64,000 bases of DNA, taken from JAFGIG01 sp964397545. Its GTDB lineage: Bacteria > SDB-A. The notes under the pieces were generated by a model. The model saw only the letters and a program-made list of their open reading frames with translations, ran no database searches and was not told the DNA's origin. The position numbers and the translations under genes are program-made. Below, piece by piece: positions 17,242 through 26,457 of the stretch; position 1 is the stretch's first letter; every line of letters begins with the position of its first letter. Where the stretch lies: assembly GCA_964397545.1 (NCBI GenBank), contig CAYNIW010000008.1, positions 1-64,000 on the forward strand. The letters are read 5' to 3'.

Positions 17242-17250
17242 TACTATTAA
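17223..17250 (+). promoter_or_regulatory. Probable parA promoter
   Basis: TTGTGA (17223-17228) and TATTAA (17245-17250) are 16 bases apart, 13 bases before the TTG start of parA at 17264. It overlaps the opposite-strand riboswitch promoter, so the two may interfere. Confidence 0.5.
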
Positions 17251-17263
17251 AGGCAGTGTTTAA

Positions 17264-18052
17264 TTGGCGAAAATTATATCCATAACTAATCAGAAAGGCG
17301 GCGTGGCAAAAACCACCACTGCCGTCAATCTCGGCGCGTCGCTCGCAGCAGCCGAAAAGAAAGTCCTCATAGTTGACGCCGACCCTCAGGGAAACGCGAC
17401 AATAGGACTCGGGGTCGAGTCCGCCAAGTATAAAAATCTCTACGATGTTTTTTCAGGATCGTGTTCTCCGCACGACGCCATAATCAAATTCGACTACCTC
17501 CCCTTCTTTCACCTTATACCAGCTTCACAGCATCTTTCTGGAATGGAAGTTGAACTCGCCGGGGAAAAAGACAGAAATCATTTCATAAGAAATTCTCTTG
17601 CCGAACTCGGAAGCTTTTACGACTATATTATTCTCGATACCCCTCCGACTCTCGGCATCCTGACAGTCAACGCTCTCGCCGCAGCGGACGGGATTTTGAT
17701 TACAATGCAGCCTGAATTTTACGCCCTCGACGGGCTGAGCAAACTTATGATGACATTCGAACTCATCAGAAAAGAGCTGAATCCTTCTCTCGAAATTGAC
17801 GGTATTGTTTTCACTCTCGTGGACCCCAGGCTTAAACTTGTCAAAGAAATAATGGACGAAGTGAGGAAGTATTTTCCGGAACACGTCTTTGCAACATACA
17901 TAGCGAGAAACGTCAGACTCGCCGAGGCGCCGAGCTTCGGCAAACCGATACTGCTTTATGACGCAGATTCGGTCGGCGCGAAAAATTATGTTTCTCTCGC
18001 CGTTGAGTTCTTAAAAAGGGAAAGGCTTAAATATGAAAAAAAGACTGGGTAA
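17264..18052 (+). CDS. parA: Chromosome partitioning ATPase ParA/Soj
   Basis: 262 residues, the standard length for chromosomal ParA. The deviant Walker A motif KGGVAKTT lies at residues 11-18, followed by DADPQGN and the Walker B-like LDTPPT. The start is a TTG at 17264, with AAAGG some 11 bases upstream, so initiation may be weak. It overlaps parB by 20 bases. ParA moves ParB-parS complexes during chromosome segregation. A chromosomal rather than plasmid identity is inferred from the surrounding housekeeping genes. Confidence 0.93.
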   Translation: MAKIISITNQKGGVAKTTTAVNLGASLAAAEKKVLIVDADPQGNATIGLGVESAKYKNLYDVFSGSCSPHDAIIKFDYLPFFHLIPASQHLSGMEVELAGEKDRNHFIRNSLAELGSFYDYIILDTPPTLGILTVNALAAADGILITMQPEFYALDGLSKLMMTFELIRKELNPSLEIDGIVFTLVDPRLKLVKEIMDEVRKYFPEHVFATYIARNVRLAEAPSFGKPILLYDADSVGAKNYVSLAVEFLKRERLKYEKKTG

Positions 18053-18896
18053 AGGTTTTGACGCTCTCATCGGCTCGGCGTCCTCTCTCAAAACAACCGA
18101 AGACGCTCTTGTCGAGTTGGACGTAGATCTTTTAAAAAAAGGGAAATTTCAACCCCGGACATACTTTGACGACGAAACTCTCAACGAACTTTCCCAGTCA
18201 ATTAAACAAGACGGCATCATTGAACCGCTTATAGTAAGGCCTTCAACTGACGGAAGATACGAGATAATATGCGGCGAAAGAAGATTCGAAGCCGCCAAAA
18301 AGGTCGGTCTGAAAAAAGTCCCGGTTCTCATCAGAGACGTTCCCGATCTGAAAGCCCTCGAGATTTCCATGATTGAAAACCTGCAGAGAGAAAACCTCAA
18401 CCCCATCGAGGAGGCTGAAGGATACAACATCATGGCATCGAGATTTCATTTGAGTCAGAACGACATTTCCGAAAGGGTCGGAAAAAGCAGATCGGCGGTG
18501 GCCAATTCCCTCAGGCTTCTGGAGCTCCCCGAAGAAGTTAAGATCCTCGTCAGAAAGACGAGCATCTCAGCCGGGCACGCGAGAGCCATACTTTCTCTCA
18601 GGGAAAAAAGACTGATGGCCGCAGCGGCACAGAGAATAATTGATAAAAACCTCTCCGTCCGCGAAACAGAGAGTTACGTTGAAGATATTAAGAAAACCCA
18701 CAAACCAGGTAAAAGGAGAAAGCAGAATTTCTCAAATCCTGAAATATCCGCTATCGAAAGCAAATTGTCCGAAAAAATCGGAAATCCGGTAAGGATAAAA
18801 ATGGCCGGTAAAAAAGGAAGGCTCGTCATAGAATTTTTTTCCTACGATGAACTCAATTTATTGATGAAGCGTTTCGGCCTGACGGAACTGCAGTAA
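18033..18896 (+). CDS. parB: Chromosome partitioning protein ParB/Spo0J
   Basis: 287 residues. The N-terminal GKGFDALIG motif is typical of ParB. The ParB/Srx CTPase domain (about 27-120) contains GERRFEAA and ENLQRENLNPIEEA, followed by a helix-turn-helix (LSQNDISERVGKSRSAVANSLRLL) near 140-165 and a C-terminal dimerisation region. It binds parS and spreads as a CTP-dependent clamp. I did not find a consensus parS (GTTTCACGTGAAAC) in the window. It overlaps parA by 20 bases. Confidence 0.95.
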   Translation: MKKRLGKGFDALIGSASSLKTTEDALVELDVDLLKKGKFQPRTYFDDETLNELSQSIKQDGIIEPLIVRPSTDGRYEIICGERRFEAAKKVGLKKVPVLIRDVPDLKALEISMIENLQRENLNPIEEAEGYNIMASRFHLSQNDISERVGKSRSAVANSLRLLELPEEVKILVRKTSISAGHARAILSLREKRLMAAAAQRIIDKNLSVRETESYVEDIKKTHKPGKRRKQNFSNPEISAIESKLSEKIGNPVRIKMAGKKGRLVIEFFSYDELNLLMKRFGLTELQ

Positions 18897-18915
18897 TATT
18901 TCAGCAGGAGGTAAG

Positions 18916-19989
18916 ATGAAATCCACCAACGACCGATTAAAGTTTTTTTGTGAAATTCCGGGTTTGACCGGCATGGAATCTTCCGTAGCGAAAAAGTTTA
19001 TCGAGGAAACAAAGCCATACTCGGATGAAGCATACATAGACCGCGTCGGAAACGCCGTGGCTGTGAGGAAGGGCAAAGGCAAGAGAAAAATACTCGCCGC
19101 GGCGCATATGGATGAAGTCGGGCTGATTGTGACCAAAATTCTCAAAGGCGGATACCTTCGTGTCTATCAGGTCGGAGGAGTTGACAGATCAATTCTTCCG
19201 GGCCAGGAAGTTTTAATCCACACTTCAAAAGGAGATATTCAAGGAGTGGTCGGCTCAAAACCACCTCATCTGATGACCCAGGAGGAGCGCAAAAAGCCTT
19301 TTCAGTGGGATAACATCTTTATTGACACCGGCCTCGACGAAAAAGACACTCTTTCAATGGTCTCGGTAGGAGATTTTGTTTCATTCAAGGCAAAAAGCGT
19401 GGAGCTTCTCAACAAGAGCTTTTCCTGCAAGTCAATAGACGACAGATTCGGGCTTGCGGTGCTTTTACTGACGCTGGAAAGACTGAAGAACGTCGAGTTG
19501 GATTGGAGTTTTTACGCTGTAGGAACTCTTCAGGAAGAATGGACGGGTTTCGGCGCTAAAAGTTCTGCTTACGAAATAAGCCCCGATGTCGCGGTGGCTC
19601 TCGACGTGACTCACGCCAACATGCCCGGCCTCAAGGAATCCGAGACTTTCAAACTCGGCAAAGGCATCACTCTGGCTGTGGGTCCCAACATCCACAGAGG
19701 AATTCTTACAAAAGCGAAAAATATCTGCAAATACGAAGAAATTCCGTTCTTCACTGAAATAGCGCCATACGGAACAGGAACAGACGCCTACACGATCCAG
19801 CTCGTCAGAAACGGAATTCCCTGCATAGTCATTTCAGCTCCGGTAAGGTCCATGCATTCTCCTGTCGAAACCATATCCCACAAGGATGTAGAAAGATCGG
19901 CGCGCCTCCTGTCTTCATTCGTGACCCAGCTCGAAGAATCCGATCTCGATATAGACAAAACCGAACCCATTGAAGATGAAAAGGAGTAG
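18916..19989 (+). CDS. M42 family metallo-aminopeptidase (paralogue 1)
   Basis: 357 residues. Zinc ligands and catalytic residues are visible: AAHMDEVG with its His near 64, SIDDRFG near 175, QEEWTG with the catalytic Glu pair near 205, VALDVT near 231, and the C-terminal MHSPVE His. M42 enzymes of the TET group form dodecameric tetrahedral aminopeptidases in the cytosol that degrade peptides. The usual EEVGLRGA segment is EEWTGFGAK here, so this copy diverges next to the active site. AGGAGGT precedes the ATG, and the gene is the first of three tandem paralogues. Confidence 0.9.
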   Translation: MKSTNDRLKFFCEIPGLTGMESSVAKKFIEETKPYSDEAYIDRVGNAVAVRKGKGKRKILAAAHMDEVGLIVTKILKGGYLRVYQVGGVDRSILPGQEVLIHTSKGDIQGVVGSKPPHLMTQEERKKPFQWDNIFIDTGLDEKDTLSMVSVGDFVSFKAKSVELLNKSFSCKSIDDRFGLAVLLLTLERLKNVELDWSFYAVGTLQEEWTGFGAKSSAYEISPDVAVALDVTHANMPGLKESETFKLGKGITLAVGPNIHRGILTKAKNICKYEEIPFFTEIAPYGTGTDAYTIQLVRNGIPCIVISAPVRSMHSPVETISHKDVERSARLLSSFVTQLEESDLDIDKTEPIEDEKE

Positions 19990-19992
19990 CCG

Positions 19993-21024
19993 ATGTATCT
20001 TGAAAAGCTTTCAAACCTCTGCGGCGTAGCCGGCTACGAACACGCCGTCAGGAAATTCATCAAAGAAACCATATCGGAACACGTTGACTCCGTCCAAACA
20101 GATTCATTGGGCAATCTGATATGTATAAAAAAAGCCAAAGAAAAAGGTCCGAAAATACTTTTAACCGCCCACATGGATGAAATAGGCTTCATCGTTGAAA
20201 GCATCTCCAAAGACGGTTTCGTTCATTTCACCCCATCCGGAGGAATAGATCCGAGAATCCTTCCTGCAAAACGCGTTTTGATAGGAGACAAATCGGTGCC
20301 CGGCATTATCTGCTGGCCGCCCCCTCATCTCGTAAAAAAACCCGGCGCCTCAATACCTGAAGTCTCAAGTCTCATTATAGACATAGGCGCAGAGAGCGAC
20401 AAAGAGGCTCAGAAAAAAATCGCGGTTGGAGATTTCATCACTTTCGACACTGTTTTCGGCCATCTCAGCAAAGACAGAGTCAAAGGAAAAGCATTCGACG
20501 ACAGGATGGGCTGTTCTCTTCTTATGGAAATACTGAAAAATAAAGAAGGATACCCTTTTGATCTATACGGCGTTTTCACCGTCCAGGAAGAAGTCGGCCT
20601 GAGAGGAGCCGGAGTTCTCGGAGAGAGAATCAATCCTAAAGCGGCTCTCGTTCTCGAAGGGACTGGAGCGGCTGATTTTCCTCAAGAAGACGAAGATCTC
20701 GACCTTCCTTCTTATCCGTGCCTCGGAAAAGGCGCGGTTGTCACTTTATCGGACAACTCGATACTCGTCAGTAGAAAATTGACCGACCTCGTAGAAAAAG
20801 TTGCAAAAGAAAAAAAGATAAAGTATCAGTTTAAGCAGCCGCAGATAGGAGGAACAGACGCGGGAAGAATACACATTTCGAGGAAAGGCATCCCTTGCGC
20901 GATTTTCAGTGTCCCTTCAAGATATATTCATTCACCTGTATCCATCGCGTCCCTTTCGGATTACAGGGAAACTCTGAAACTCGCAGAAGCTTTCCTGCCT
21001 GCCCTCGTAAAATCATTTTCATGA
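19993..21024 (+). CDS. M42 family metallo-aminopeptidase (paralogue 2)
   Basis: 343 residues. Conserved motifs are TAHMDEIG, KAFDDRMG, VQEEVGLRGA with the catalytic Glu, GTDAGRIHISRKGIPC and the terminal HSPV histidine. In place of the DVT metal Asp of the flanking copies it has LEGTGAAD, which could alter the bridging metal site. It starts three bases after paralogue 1 and lies 13 bases before paralogue 3. Its function is probably peptide turnover, alone or in a mixed TET particle. Confidence 0.9.
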   Translation: MYLEKLSNLCGVAGYEHAVRKFIKETISEHVDSVQTDSLGNLICIKKAKEKGPKILLTAHMDEIGFIVESISKDGFVHFTPSGGIDPRILPAKRVLIGDKSVPGIICWPPPHLVKKPGASIPEVSSLIIDIGAESDKEAQKKIAVGDFITFDTVFGHLSKDRVKGKAFDDRMGCSLLMEILKNKEGYPFDLYGVFTVQEEVGLRGAGVLGERINPKAALVLEGTGAADFPQEDEDLDLPSYPCLGKGAVVTLSDNSILVSRKLTDLVEKVAKEKKIKYQFKQPQIGGTDAGRIHISRKGIPCAIFSVPSRYIHSPVSIASLSDYRETLKLAEAFLPALVKSFS

Positions 21025-21037
21025 ATAGGAGTCAGAA

Positions 21038-22042
21038 ATGAGAGACATTGCCGAAAAATTCACCCAGATATACGGTCCTTCCGGAAGCGAGAATAAAATA
21101 CGCAAAGCCATAGAATCCGAAATAAAACCTTTCGTGGACGAACTCCACACCGACAATCTCGGAAATCTGATAGCGAGAAAAAAAGGACCTGGAAAAAAGA
21201 TCATGTTTGCCGCCCACATGGATGAAATCGGTGTAATAGTCAATTACGCCGACGAAAAAGGCTTTCTGCGGTTTGCCCCCGTGGGAGGCGTCAACCCGAT
21301 TATCACGGCAGGACAAAGAGTGGTTTTCGAAGACGGGACAACAGGAGTTGTCGGCTGTGAATTCAGGGACATAGCGCCCGGAAGCTTTCCTCCCCTCTCG
21401 AAAATGTTCATTGACATAGGCGCGAAAGACAGAAATGAAGCTCTTCTGAAAGTTAAAATCGGCGATAAAGCGGGTTTTCTCCAGGGCTTTTCCGTTAACG
21501 GCCAGCGTTGGATTTCCAAAGCTTTCGACGACAGGATAGGATGCGCTGTGATAGCTGACGCGCTGAAGAAAGTAAAAAAACCTTCAAATGATCTTTATTT
21601 CGTGTTCACGGTTCAGGAAGAAGTCGGTTTAAGAGGCGCCAAAACTTCAGCTTACGCTGTCGAACCTGACCTTGCCATCGCGGTTGACGTCACCGGAACC
21701 GGCGACACTCCCAAAGGCTTCACGATGTCCGTGGAAATGGGAAGAGGGCCCGGACTGAAAATCATGGACGCCTCCATAATAGTCACAGAAAAGGTCAAAA
21801 ACTTCATGAGAAGCGCCGCCGAAAAGAGAGGCATCCCCTTCCAGAATGAAATTCTCGTCTTCGGAGGAACGGATGCCGGCGCGTTCAGCGTCACAAAATC
21901 GGGAATTCATTCGGGCTGTATATCCGTCCCTTCAAGATACATTCATTCTCCGAGTGAAATGGTCGATTCCTCAGATGTCGAAAACGCTTCGAAGTGGATC
22001 GTTTCCCTTTGTGAAACAGACGCCTCTCAGGCGGGTTTTTAA
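21038..22042 (+). CDS. M42 family metallo-aminopeptidase (paralogue 3)
   Basis: 334 residues. All metal and catalytic motifs are present: AAHMDEIG, KAFDDRIG, VQEEVGLRGA, AVDVTGTGD and YIHSP. It is the most canonical of the three copies. Different substrate specificity among the copies is an inference from the archaeal TET1/2/3 precedent. The ATG follows AGGAGTC at about the right distance. It ends six bases before rph. Confidence 0.92.
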   Translation: MRDIAEKFTQIYGPSGSENKIRKAIESEIKPFVDELHTDNLGNLIARKKGPGKKIMFAAHMDEIGVIVNYADEKGFLRFAPVGGVNPIITAGQRVVFEDGTTGVVGCEFRDIAPGSFPPLSKMFIDIGAKDRNEALLKVKIGDKAGFLQGFSVNGQRWISKAFDDRIGCAVIADALKKVKKPSNDLYFVFTVQEEVGLRGAKTSAYAVEPDLAIAVDVTGTGDTPKGFTMSVEMGRGPGLKIMDASIIVTEKVKNFMRSAAEKRGIPFQNEILVFGGTDAGAFSVTKSGIHSGCISVPSRYIHSPSEMVDSSDVENASKWIVSLCETDASQAGF

Positions 22043-22048
22043 CAATAT

Positions 22049-22780
22049 ATGAGATCGGACGGCAGACCCGGCGACGCGACGAGACCGATTAGGATCACGG
22101 CGCCTTATCAGAAAAATGTGCCGGGGTCATGCCTTTGCCAATACGGGGACACATGGGTCTGCTGTTCCGTCTCTCTAAACGATGGAGTCCCCGCGTGGCT
22201 CAAAGGAAAAGGGCATGGGTGGCTGACCGCTGAATACGGCATGCTTCCGGGCTCGTCATCTCAGAGGGTCCGAAGGGAAAGGATTTACGCCAATTCAAGG
22301 TCTCTTGAAATAGGCAGGCTTATCGGGCGATCTCTTCGTTCAGCTGTCAATGTCGAATCCCTTCCGCAGATAACTCTCACCGTTGACTGTGATGTCATTC
22401 AAGCTGACGGGGGGACGAGAACGGCGTCAATTACAGGGGCATGGGTTTCTCTCGCCATCGGTGTCAGCGAAATGCTTTCAAAAAAAATTCTCAAAACAAA
22501 TCCCGTCATAAGGCAAGTGGCGGCAATGAGCGCGGGTTTCTGCAAGGACCACCCGCTTGTGGATCTGGACTACGAAGAAGACAGTTCAGCCGATTTTGAC
22601 GCGAATTTCGTGTTCACCAAAGACCTCGACATAGTCGAGATACAATCTTCCGCAGAAGGCTTCCCCATAGAAAAAAAGAGATTTTTTGCTCTTTTTGAAA
22701 CTGTCTTGGGAATAATGCCTTCGGTTTTTTCGGTTCAGGACGAGGTCCTCGAATCCCTATCAGTCTCCGTCCAATGCTGA
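22049..22780 (+). CDS. rph: Ribonuclease PH
   Basis: 243 residues. It starts RSDGRPGDATRPI, the standard RNase PH N-terminus. The phosphate-binding and catalytic segment SLEIGRLIGRSLRSAV and VDCDVIQADGGTRTASITGAW are typical of the family. It trims tRNA 3' ends phosphorolytically. ATATGA at the start shows no strong ribosome site, so it may rely on coupling to the M42 gene ending at 22042. It overlaps rluD by seven bases. Confidence 0.95.
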   Translation: MRSDGRPGDATRPIRITAPYQKNVPGSCLCQYGDTWVCCSVSLNDGVPAWLKGKGHGWLTAEYGMLPGSSSQRVRRERIYANSRSLEIGRLIGRSLRSAVNVESLPQITLTVDCDVIQADGGTRTASITGAWVSLAIGVSEMLSKKILKTNPVIRQVAAMSAGFCKDHPLVDLDYEEDSSADFDANFVFTKDLDIVEIQSSAEGFPIEKKRFFALFETVLGIMPSVFSVQDEVLESLSVSVQC

Positions 22781-23769
22781 CGGGCAGCACTTTCACAAAA
22801 ACCGTGGACACGCATATGAACAGGGTTCGTCTCGATTCATATCTTACGGCTTCCGGCGCTCCGACGAGCAGGTCGAGGCTGAAAAAACTCATAGAAGAAG
22901 GCAAAGTGACCGTCAACGGCGAGACGGTTCGCGTTCCCCATCATTACTTAAAAAGAGGCGACATAGTTGAGGTTGTTTTTCCGAAAGAACCGGGCCTTTC
23001 CCTCGAACCTGAAAATATCGAGATAAAAATTGCATACGAAGACGAAGATATTGCAGTTGTGGACAAGCAATCCGGTATAGTAGTCCATCCGGCTAAAGGA
23101 AACAGGGGGGGGACTCTTGTAAACGCGCTGTTGTATCACGGCAGACTTTCCGAAAAAGGAAAGGACGATTACCGGCCGGGAATAGTCCACAGGCTCGACA
23201 AGGACACTTCGGGACTGATGGTGACGGCTAAAAACGATAAAGCATACAGAAGCCTGCAGAATCAGATTCTTTATAGAATAATGATACGCGAATACTTGAC
23301 TCTTGTCTGGGGGGACCCGGGAAAAGGCGGAACTATAGACGCGCCGATAGGGAGAAGCACTGTGAACAGAAAGAAAATGGCGGTGACTTCCTTCAGATCC
23401 AAAGAAGCGAGAACTCATTACAGAACCCTCGTAAACTACGGCGCGGCGACTCTGATTTTGTGCCGTTTAGATACAGGAAGAACTCATCAGATTAGGGTCC
23501 ACATGAGCCACGCCGGACATCCCGTAATAGGCGACCGGGAATACGGCGGTTTTACAAGATATCCCAAAGGGGTCTCCGGCAAATGGTCGAAACAGATTGG
23601 AATAATCAACTCGCTCGCCCCGAGACAGGCTCTTCACGCGGCGAGGCTCTCTTTTGACCATCCGTCCGGCAAAGGGAAAGTGAGATTTTTTTCGCCTTTG
23701 CCCGGCGATCTCATCCCTCTTTTTTTATTCCTTTCCAGTGAGAGATCCGCTTATTTGTATTCCACGTAA
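22774..23769 (+). CDS. rluD: RluA/RluD family 23S rRNA pseudouridine synthase
   Basis: 331 residues. An N-terminal S4 RNA-binding domain (about 15-75) precedes the pseudouridine synthase domain, whose motif HRLDKDTSGLM contains the catalytic Asp near residue 141. RTHQIRVHMSH and GDREYGG follow. The best match is RluD, which modifies helix 69. An ATG at 22816 (MNRVRLDSYL) is an alternative start that would remove 14 residues. The stop overlaps the convergent lipoprotein gene by 19 bases. Confidence 0.9.
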   Translation: MLTGSTFTKTVDTHMNRVRLDSYLTASGAPTSRSRLKKLIEEGKVTVNGETVRVPHHYLKRGDIVEVVFPKEPGLSLEPENIEIKIAYEDEDIAVVDKQSGIVVHPAKGNRGGTLVNALLYHGRLSEKGKDDYRPGIVHRLDKDTSGLMVTAKNDKAYRSLQNQILYRIMIREYLTLVWGDPGKGGTIDAPIGRSTVNRKKMAVTSFRSKEARTHYRTLVNYGAATLILCRLDTGRTHQIRVHMSHAGHPVIGDREYGGFTRYPKGVSGKWSKQIGIINSLAPRQALHAARLSFDHPSGKGKVRFFSPLPGDLIPLFLFLSSERSAYLYST

Positions 23770-24278
23770 ATAACTGACACCATAGTATTGCCAGTATTCG
23801 AGTCCTTAAAAGTGCTTACCGTAGCTTCGGTTTTCTCTTTCTTTATCTGTATCAGATAACCTTCTGTAGTTGATGTCTCCAAAACCGTTTCCCATCCGCT
23901 GAGGTTTTTGTAGCGGGTCGCCGCTTCTCGCGGACTGTCTCCAGTTTCGAACACAACAGTGTAATGGCTGAAGTCGGGTTCATCTGAGACCATGACGCTT
24001 CTGGCTTTTCCTCCGGGATATATAAGTTCGCGGTTCAAATCATAATCACTGAGGTCCACCTCTTCAGCATACTCATAAGAACCCGTTGAATCCTTGATCG
24101 TCACATTTCCGTTGGAAATATCGACCTGGTCTCCCGTCAGGCCTTCCGTTATTTTTTCTCCGAGTTCTTCTTCAACTTTCTGTGATATTTTATCTCCGAG
24201 GTTGCACGCTCCGCAGCAACCCTGTATAAATAAAACCAGAGATAAAAAAACCGAAATCATAATCGTTTGTCGAATCAT
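23751..24278 (-). CDS. Predicted lipoprotein
   Basis: 175 residues. The signal peptide ends in a FIQGC lipobox with Cys at 21, and CCGAC follows. The mature part is mixed alpha/beta with a central domain (about 95-175) holding YTVVFETGDSPREAATRYKNL, reminiscent of small periplasmic domains. No family was assigned. ATG at 24278 follows GGAGGA and overlaps the end of the upstream small membrane gene. Its 3' end overlaps rluD by 19 bases in the convergent direction. Confidence 0.75.
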   Translation of the reverse strand: MIRQTIMISVFLSLVLFIQGCCGACNLGDKISQKVEEELGEKITEGLTGDQVDISNGNVTIKDSTGSYEYAEEVDLSDYDLNRELIYPGGKARSVMVSDEPDFSHYTVVFETGDSPREAATRYKNLSGWETVLETSTTEGYLIQIKKEKTEATVSTFKDSNTGNTMVSVIYVEYK

Positions 24279-24493
24279 TTTTCCTCCGTTTCTCCGGGTT
24301 TTTCACTTTTTTTTCTCAGCTCATAATTTCTTTTTTTTACCAAACTTATCAAGGTAACGACGAAAACATCTGTTCCCAAAACGATTAAAGCAATAGGCCA
24401 GTCTCTCCTAACCTCGAGATAACCAGCGTTCGACAGCCATGCCAAAGCGCCGAAGATTATCAAAAGTATACTGAAATTCAAATAGAACTTCAT
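24275..24493 (-). CDS. Small two-helix membrane protein, DUF5668/LiaF-like
   Basis: 72 residues with two hydrophobic helices (about 5-22 and 32-50) separated by EVRRDWPIALIVLG. The RxxWP-hh-hhG pattern is characteristic of the short LiaI/LiaF-type transmembrane region. A charged tail follows (KKRNYELRKKSEK). GGGGGAAAA precedes the ATG. It is coupled to the lipoprotein gene by a four-base overlap. A role in envelope stress sensing would be speculation. Confidence 0.7.
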   Translation of the reverse strand: MKFYLNFSILLIIFGALAWLSNAGYLEVRRDWPIALIVLGTDVFVVTLISLVKKRNYELRKKSEKPGETEEK

Positions 24494-24612
24494 TTTTCCC
24501 CCTTTCGCAAGATAAAATTACAACAACACGGTGCGTCCTGTCAAAGAAAATGCCCCGGCCTTGCTTTGGCATAAGCATAGGATTAAAACAAAATAATAAA
24601 GAAAGGATCCAA

Positions 24613-26172
24613 ATGCCCTCCAAATACAAAATAATATGGATTGACGACGAGGTAGAGTTGTTTGAACCTCACGTGAGGCTTCTCAACAAGCAGAATTACG
24701 AAGTAAAAACAGCGAATAACGGCTATGACGCGGTCTCAATGATTGAGAAAGAATCATTTGATCTCGTCTTTCTCGACGTGATGATGCCGGGAAAAGACGG
24801 CATTAGCGTCCTCGACGACATAAAAAGCATCAAGCCGGCTCTTCCCGTTGTCATGATAACAAAGAGCGAGGACGAAATAACAGTCGAAGAAAGCATAGCA
24901 TTAAAAGCAGATGATTACGTAGTAAAACCGGTTCAACCGAGTCAGCTTATCGCAGTCTGCAAAAAATTTCTCGAAAGAGGAAGGCTTATAGACACGAGGA
25001 TTCCTCCGAGATACACGGAAGAATTGAAGTCGTTTAAAACGAATTTCGAAAGTGACGATCCCAAGATTTGGATTGAAACCGCGAAAAAAATAAACTCGTG
25101 GACATTGAGGCTTCTCGAAAGTTCCGATTCAATGCTTCGTGAGGTACATAACGACATAAGGAAGGAAGCTGACCTTTCCTTCTCTTCTTTTCTTCAGCGC
25201 CGTTACTCTGAGATGATAAATGAGGATGATTTGCCTGTATTTTCGCATAGTTTCCTCAAAAAAATCTTGTTGCCGCTTTTTGACGAAAAGCATCCGATCC
25301 TTTTTGTCATAATAGACTGCATGCGTTCGGACCAATGGACGGAGATATCGAAATTCCTCGAAAAGAGCTTTTCTATCAGCTCTTCTTACTACTACTCGAT
25401 AATACCGTCAGCTACGCCTTACTCGAGAAATTCAATTTTCTCAGGAATGACTCCGGATTCAACCGTGTCCAAATTTCCCGAGTTTTTAAGCATTCTCGAA
25501 CAACCTCATCAGAACAAATTCGAAAAAGATTTCCTTTTATCATTTTTCAGAAAAGTAAAAGGGGTCAACGACAGCGATATAATTTATAAAAAGATACTTA
25601 ACAAAACAGGCGAGCTTTCTCTTCTTTCTGAGATTGAAAAAATGTCTTCGTTTCTATTTGCGGCTGTCGTCGTAGATTTTGTGGATATTCTGTCCCATTC
25701 AACTTCGAGAAACCCCATTCTCGAAGAAATGATTCACGATGAAATAGCTCTCAAGAAAGCCGCCATTACCTGGTTCGACAATTCGCCTGTGATGAAAACA
25801 CTCGTTAAAGCCGGTGAACTTGGCATGACCGTCGTGATTACAACCGACCACGGATCAGTTCAAGTTAAAACGCCGGCCATTCTCAAAAACGCTCAGGGCG
25901 ATGTTTCGGCGAACCTGCGGTATAAATACGGAGAGAAACTGAATGTCATTGACAAACACAGGGAAAGGGCTGTGGTCATAACCGATCCGAAATCATGGGG
26001 TCTTCCCTCTCACGGACACAAATACAATTATGTAATTTCCACTCATGATTCTTTCCTCGTGTATCCCACAAATCCTGAACAATACACGAAAGACTATATG
26101 AACACGTTCCAGCACGGCGGAATATCGCTCGATGAAGTAATAATACCATACGCAGTTCTGAAACCCAGATAA
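24613..26172 (+). CDS. porX: PorX-type response regulator with PglZ phosphatase-like domain
   Basis: 519 residues from ATG 24613 (AAAGGA ribosome site; the frame is open 63 bases upstream without support). The receiver domain occupies residues 1-120 with the phospho-acceptor Asp in VFLDVMMPG near 55. The C-terminal PglZ/alkaline-phosphatase-like domain shows VIIDCMRSDQW near 236, SATPYSRNSIFSG, TTDHGSV and SHGHKYN as metal-binding segments. PorX controls the type IX secretion system together with PorY in Bacteroidetes, and its effector domain is a phosphodiesterase. No PorY kinase is adjacent. Confidence 0.92.
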   Translation: MPSKYKIIWIDDEVELFEPHVRLLNKQNYEVKTANNGYDAVSMIEKESFDLVFLDVMMPGKDGISVLDDIKSIKPALPVVMITKSEDEITVEESIALKADDYVVKPVQPSQLIAVCKKFLERGRLIDTRIPPRYTEELKSFKTNFESDDPKIWIETAKKINSWTLRLLESSDSMLREVHNDIRKEADLSFSSFLQRRYSEMINEDDLPVFSHSFLKKILLPLFDEKHPILFVIIDCMRSDQWTEISKFLEKSFSISSSYYYSIIPSATPYSRNSIFSGMTPDSTVSKFPEFLSILEQPHQNKFEKDFLLSFFRKVKGVNDSDIIYKKILNKTGELSLLSEIEKMSSFLFAAVVVDFVDILSHSTSRNPILEEMIHDEIALKKAAITWFDNSPVMKTLVKAGELGMTVVITTDHGSVQVKTPAILKNAQGDVSANLRYKYGEKLNVIDKHRERAVVITDPKSWGLPSHGHKYNYVISTHDSFLVYPTNPEQYTKDYMNTFQHGGISLDEVIIPYAVLKPR

Positions 26173-26177
26173 ACCGG

Positions 26178-26444
26178 TTATTTACTCTGAGAAACTTTCA
26201 GTATAATACCGTCTTCGTCAATAGTCACTCTTGTCACTTTTTGAGATAAAGAATCGCCAAACGAAACATTTTTTCTGAATGTGAAAACTTTCATTATTTT
26301 CGGAGCTTTTTTTGGAAAACTGACTCCGAGTTTTTCTGCGAGTTTTTTGTCAGGCGAGCTCTCGACGGTTTTGATGTCCCGCTCCGCGGATGCAAGATCG
26401 GGAAATTTTTCAATAATTTTTTTCAGAAGTTCTTCGTCTTTCAT
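26178..26444 (-). CDS. Small conserved-looking protein downstream of the C25 peptidase
   Basis: 88 residues; unrecognised. The N-terminal half is helical and charged, the C-terminal half strand-like (KIMKVFTFRKNVSFG and VTRVTIDEDGIILKVSQ). CGGAG precedes the ATG. It lies 13 bases after the C25 peptidase stop on the same strand, so the two form an operon. It could be a partner, inhibitor or adaptor of that protease, but this is only positional. Its stop lies five bases from the convergent porX stop. Confidence 0.65.
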   Translation of the reverse strand: MKDEELLKKIIEKFPDLASAERDIKTVESSPDKKLAEKLGVSFPKKAPKIMKVFTFRKNVSFGDSLSQKVTRVTIDEDGIILKVSQSK

Positions 26445-26457
26445 ATTTTCTCCGTGT

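Noticed and set aside
17210..18900. Consensus parS site near parAB
   Set aside because: No palindrome of the GTTTCACGTGAAAC type seen here or elsewhere in the window.
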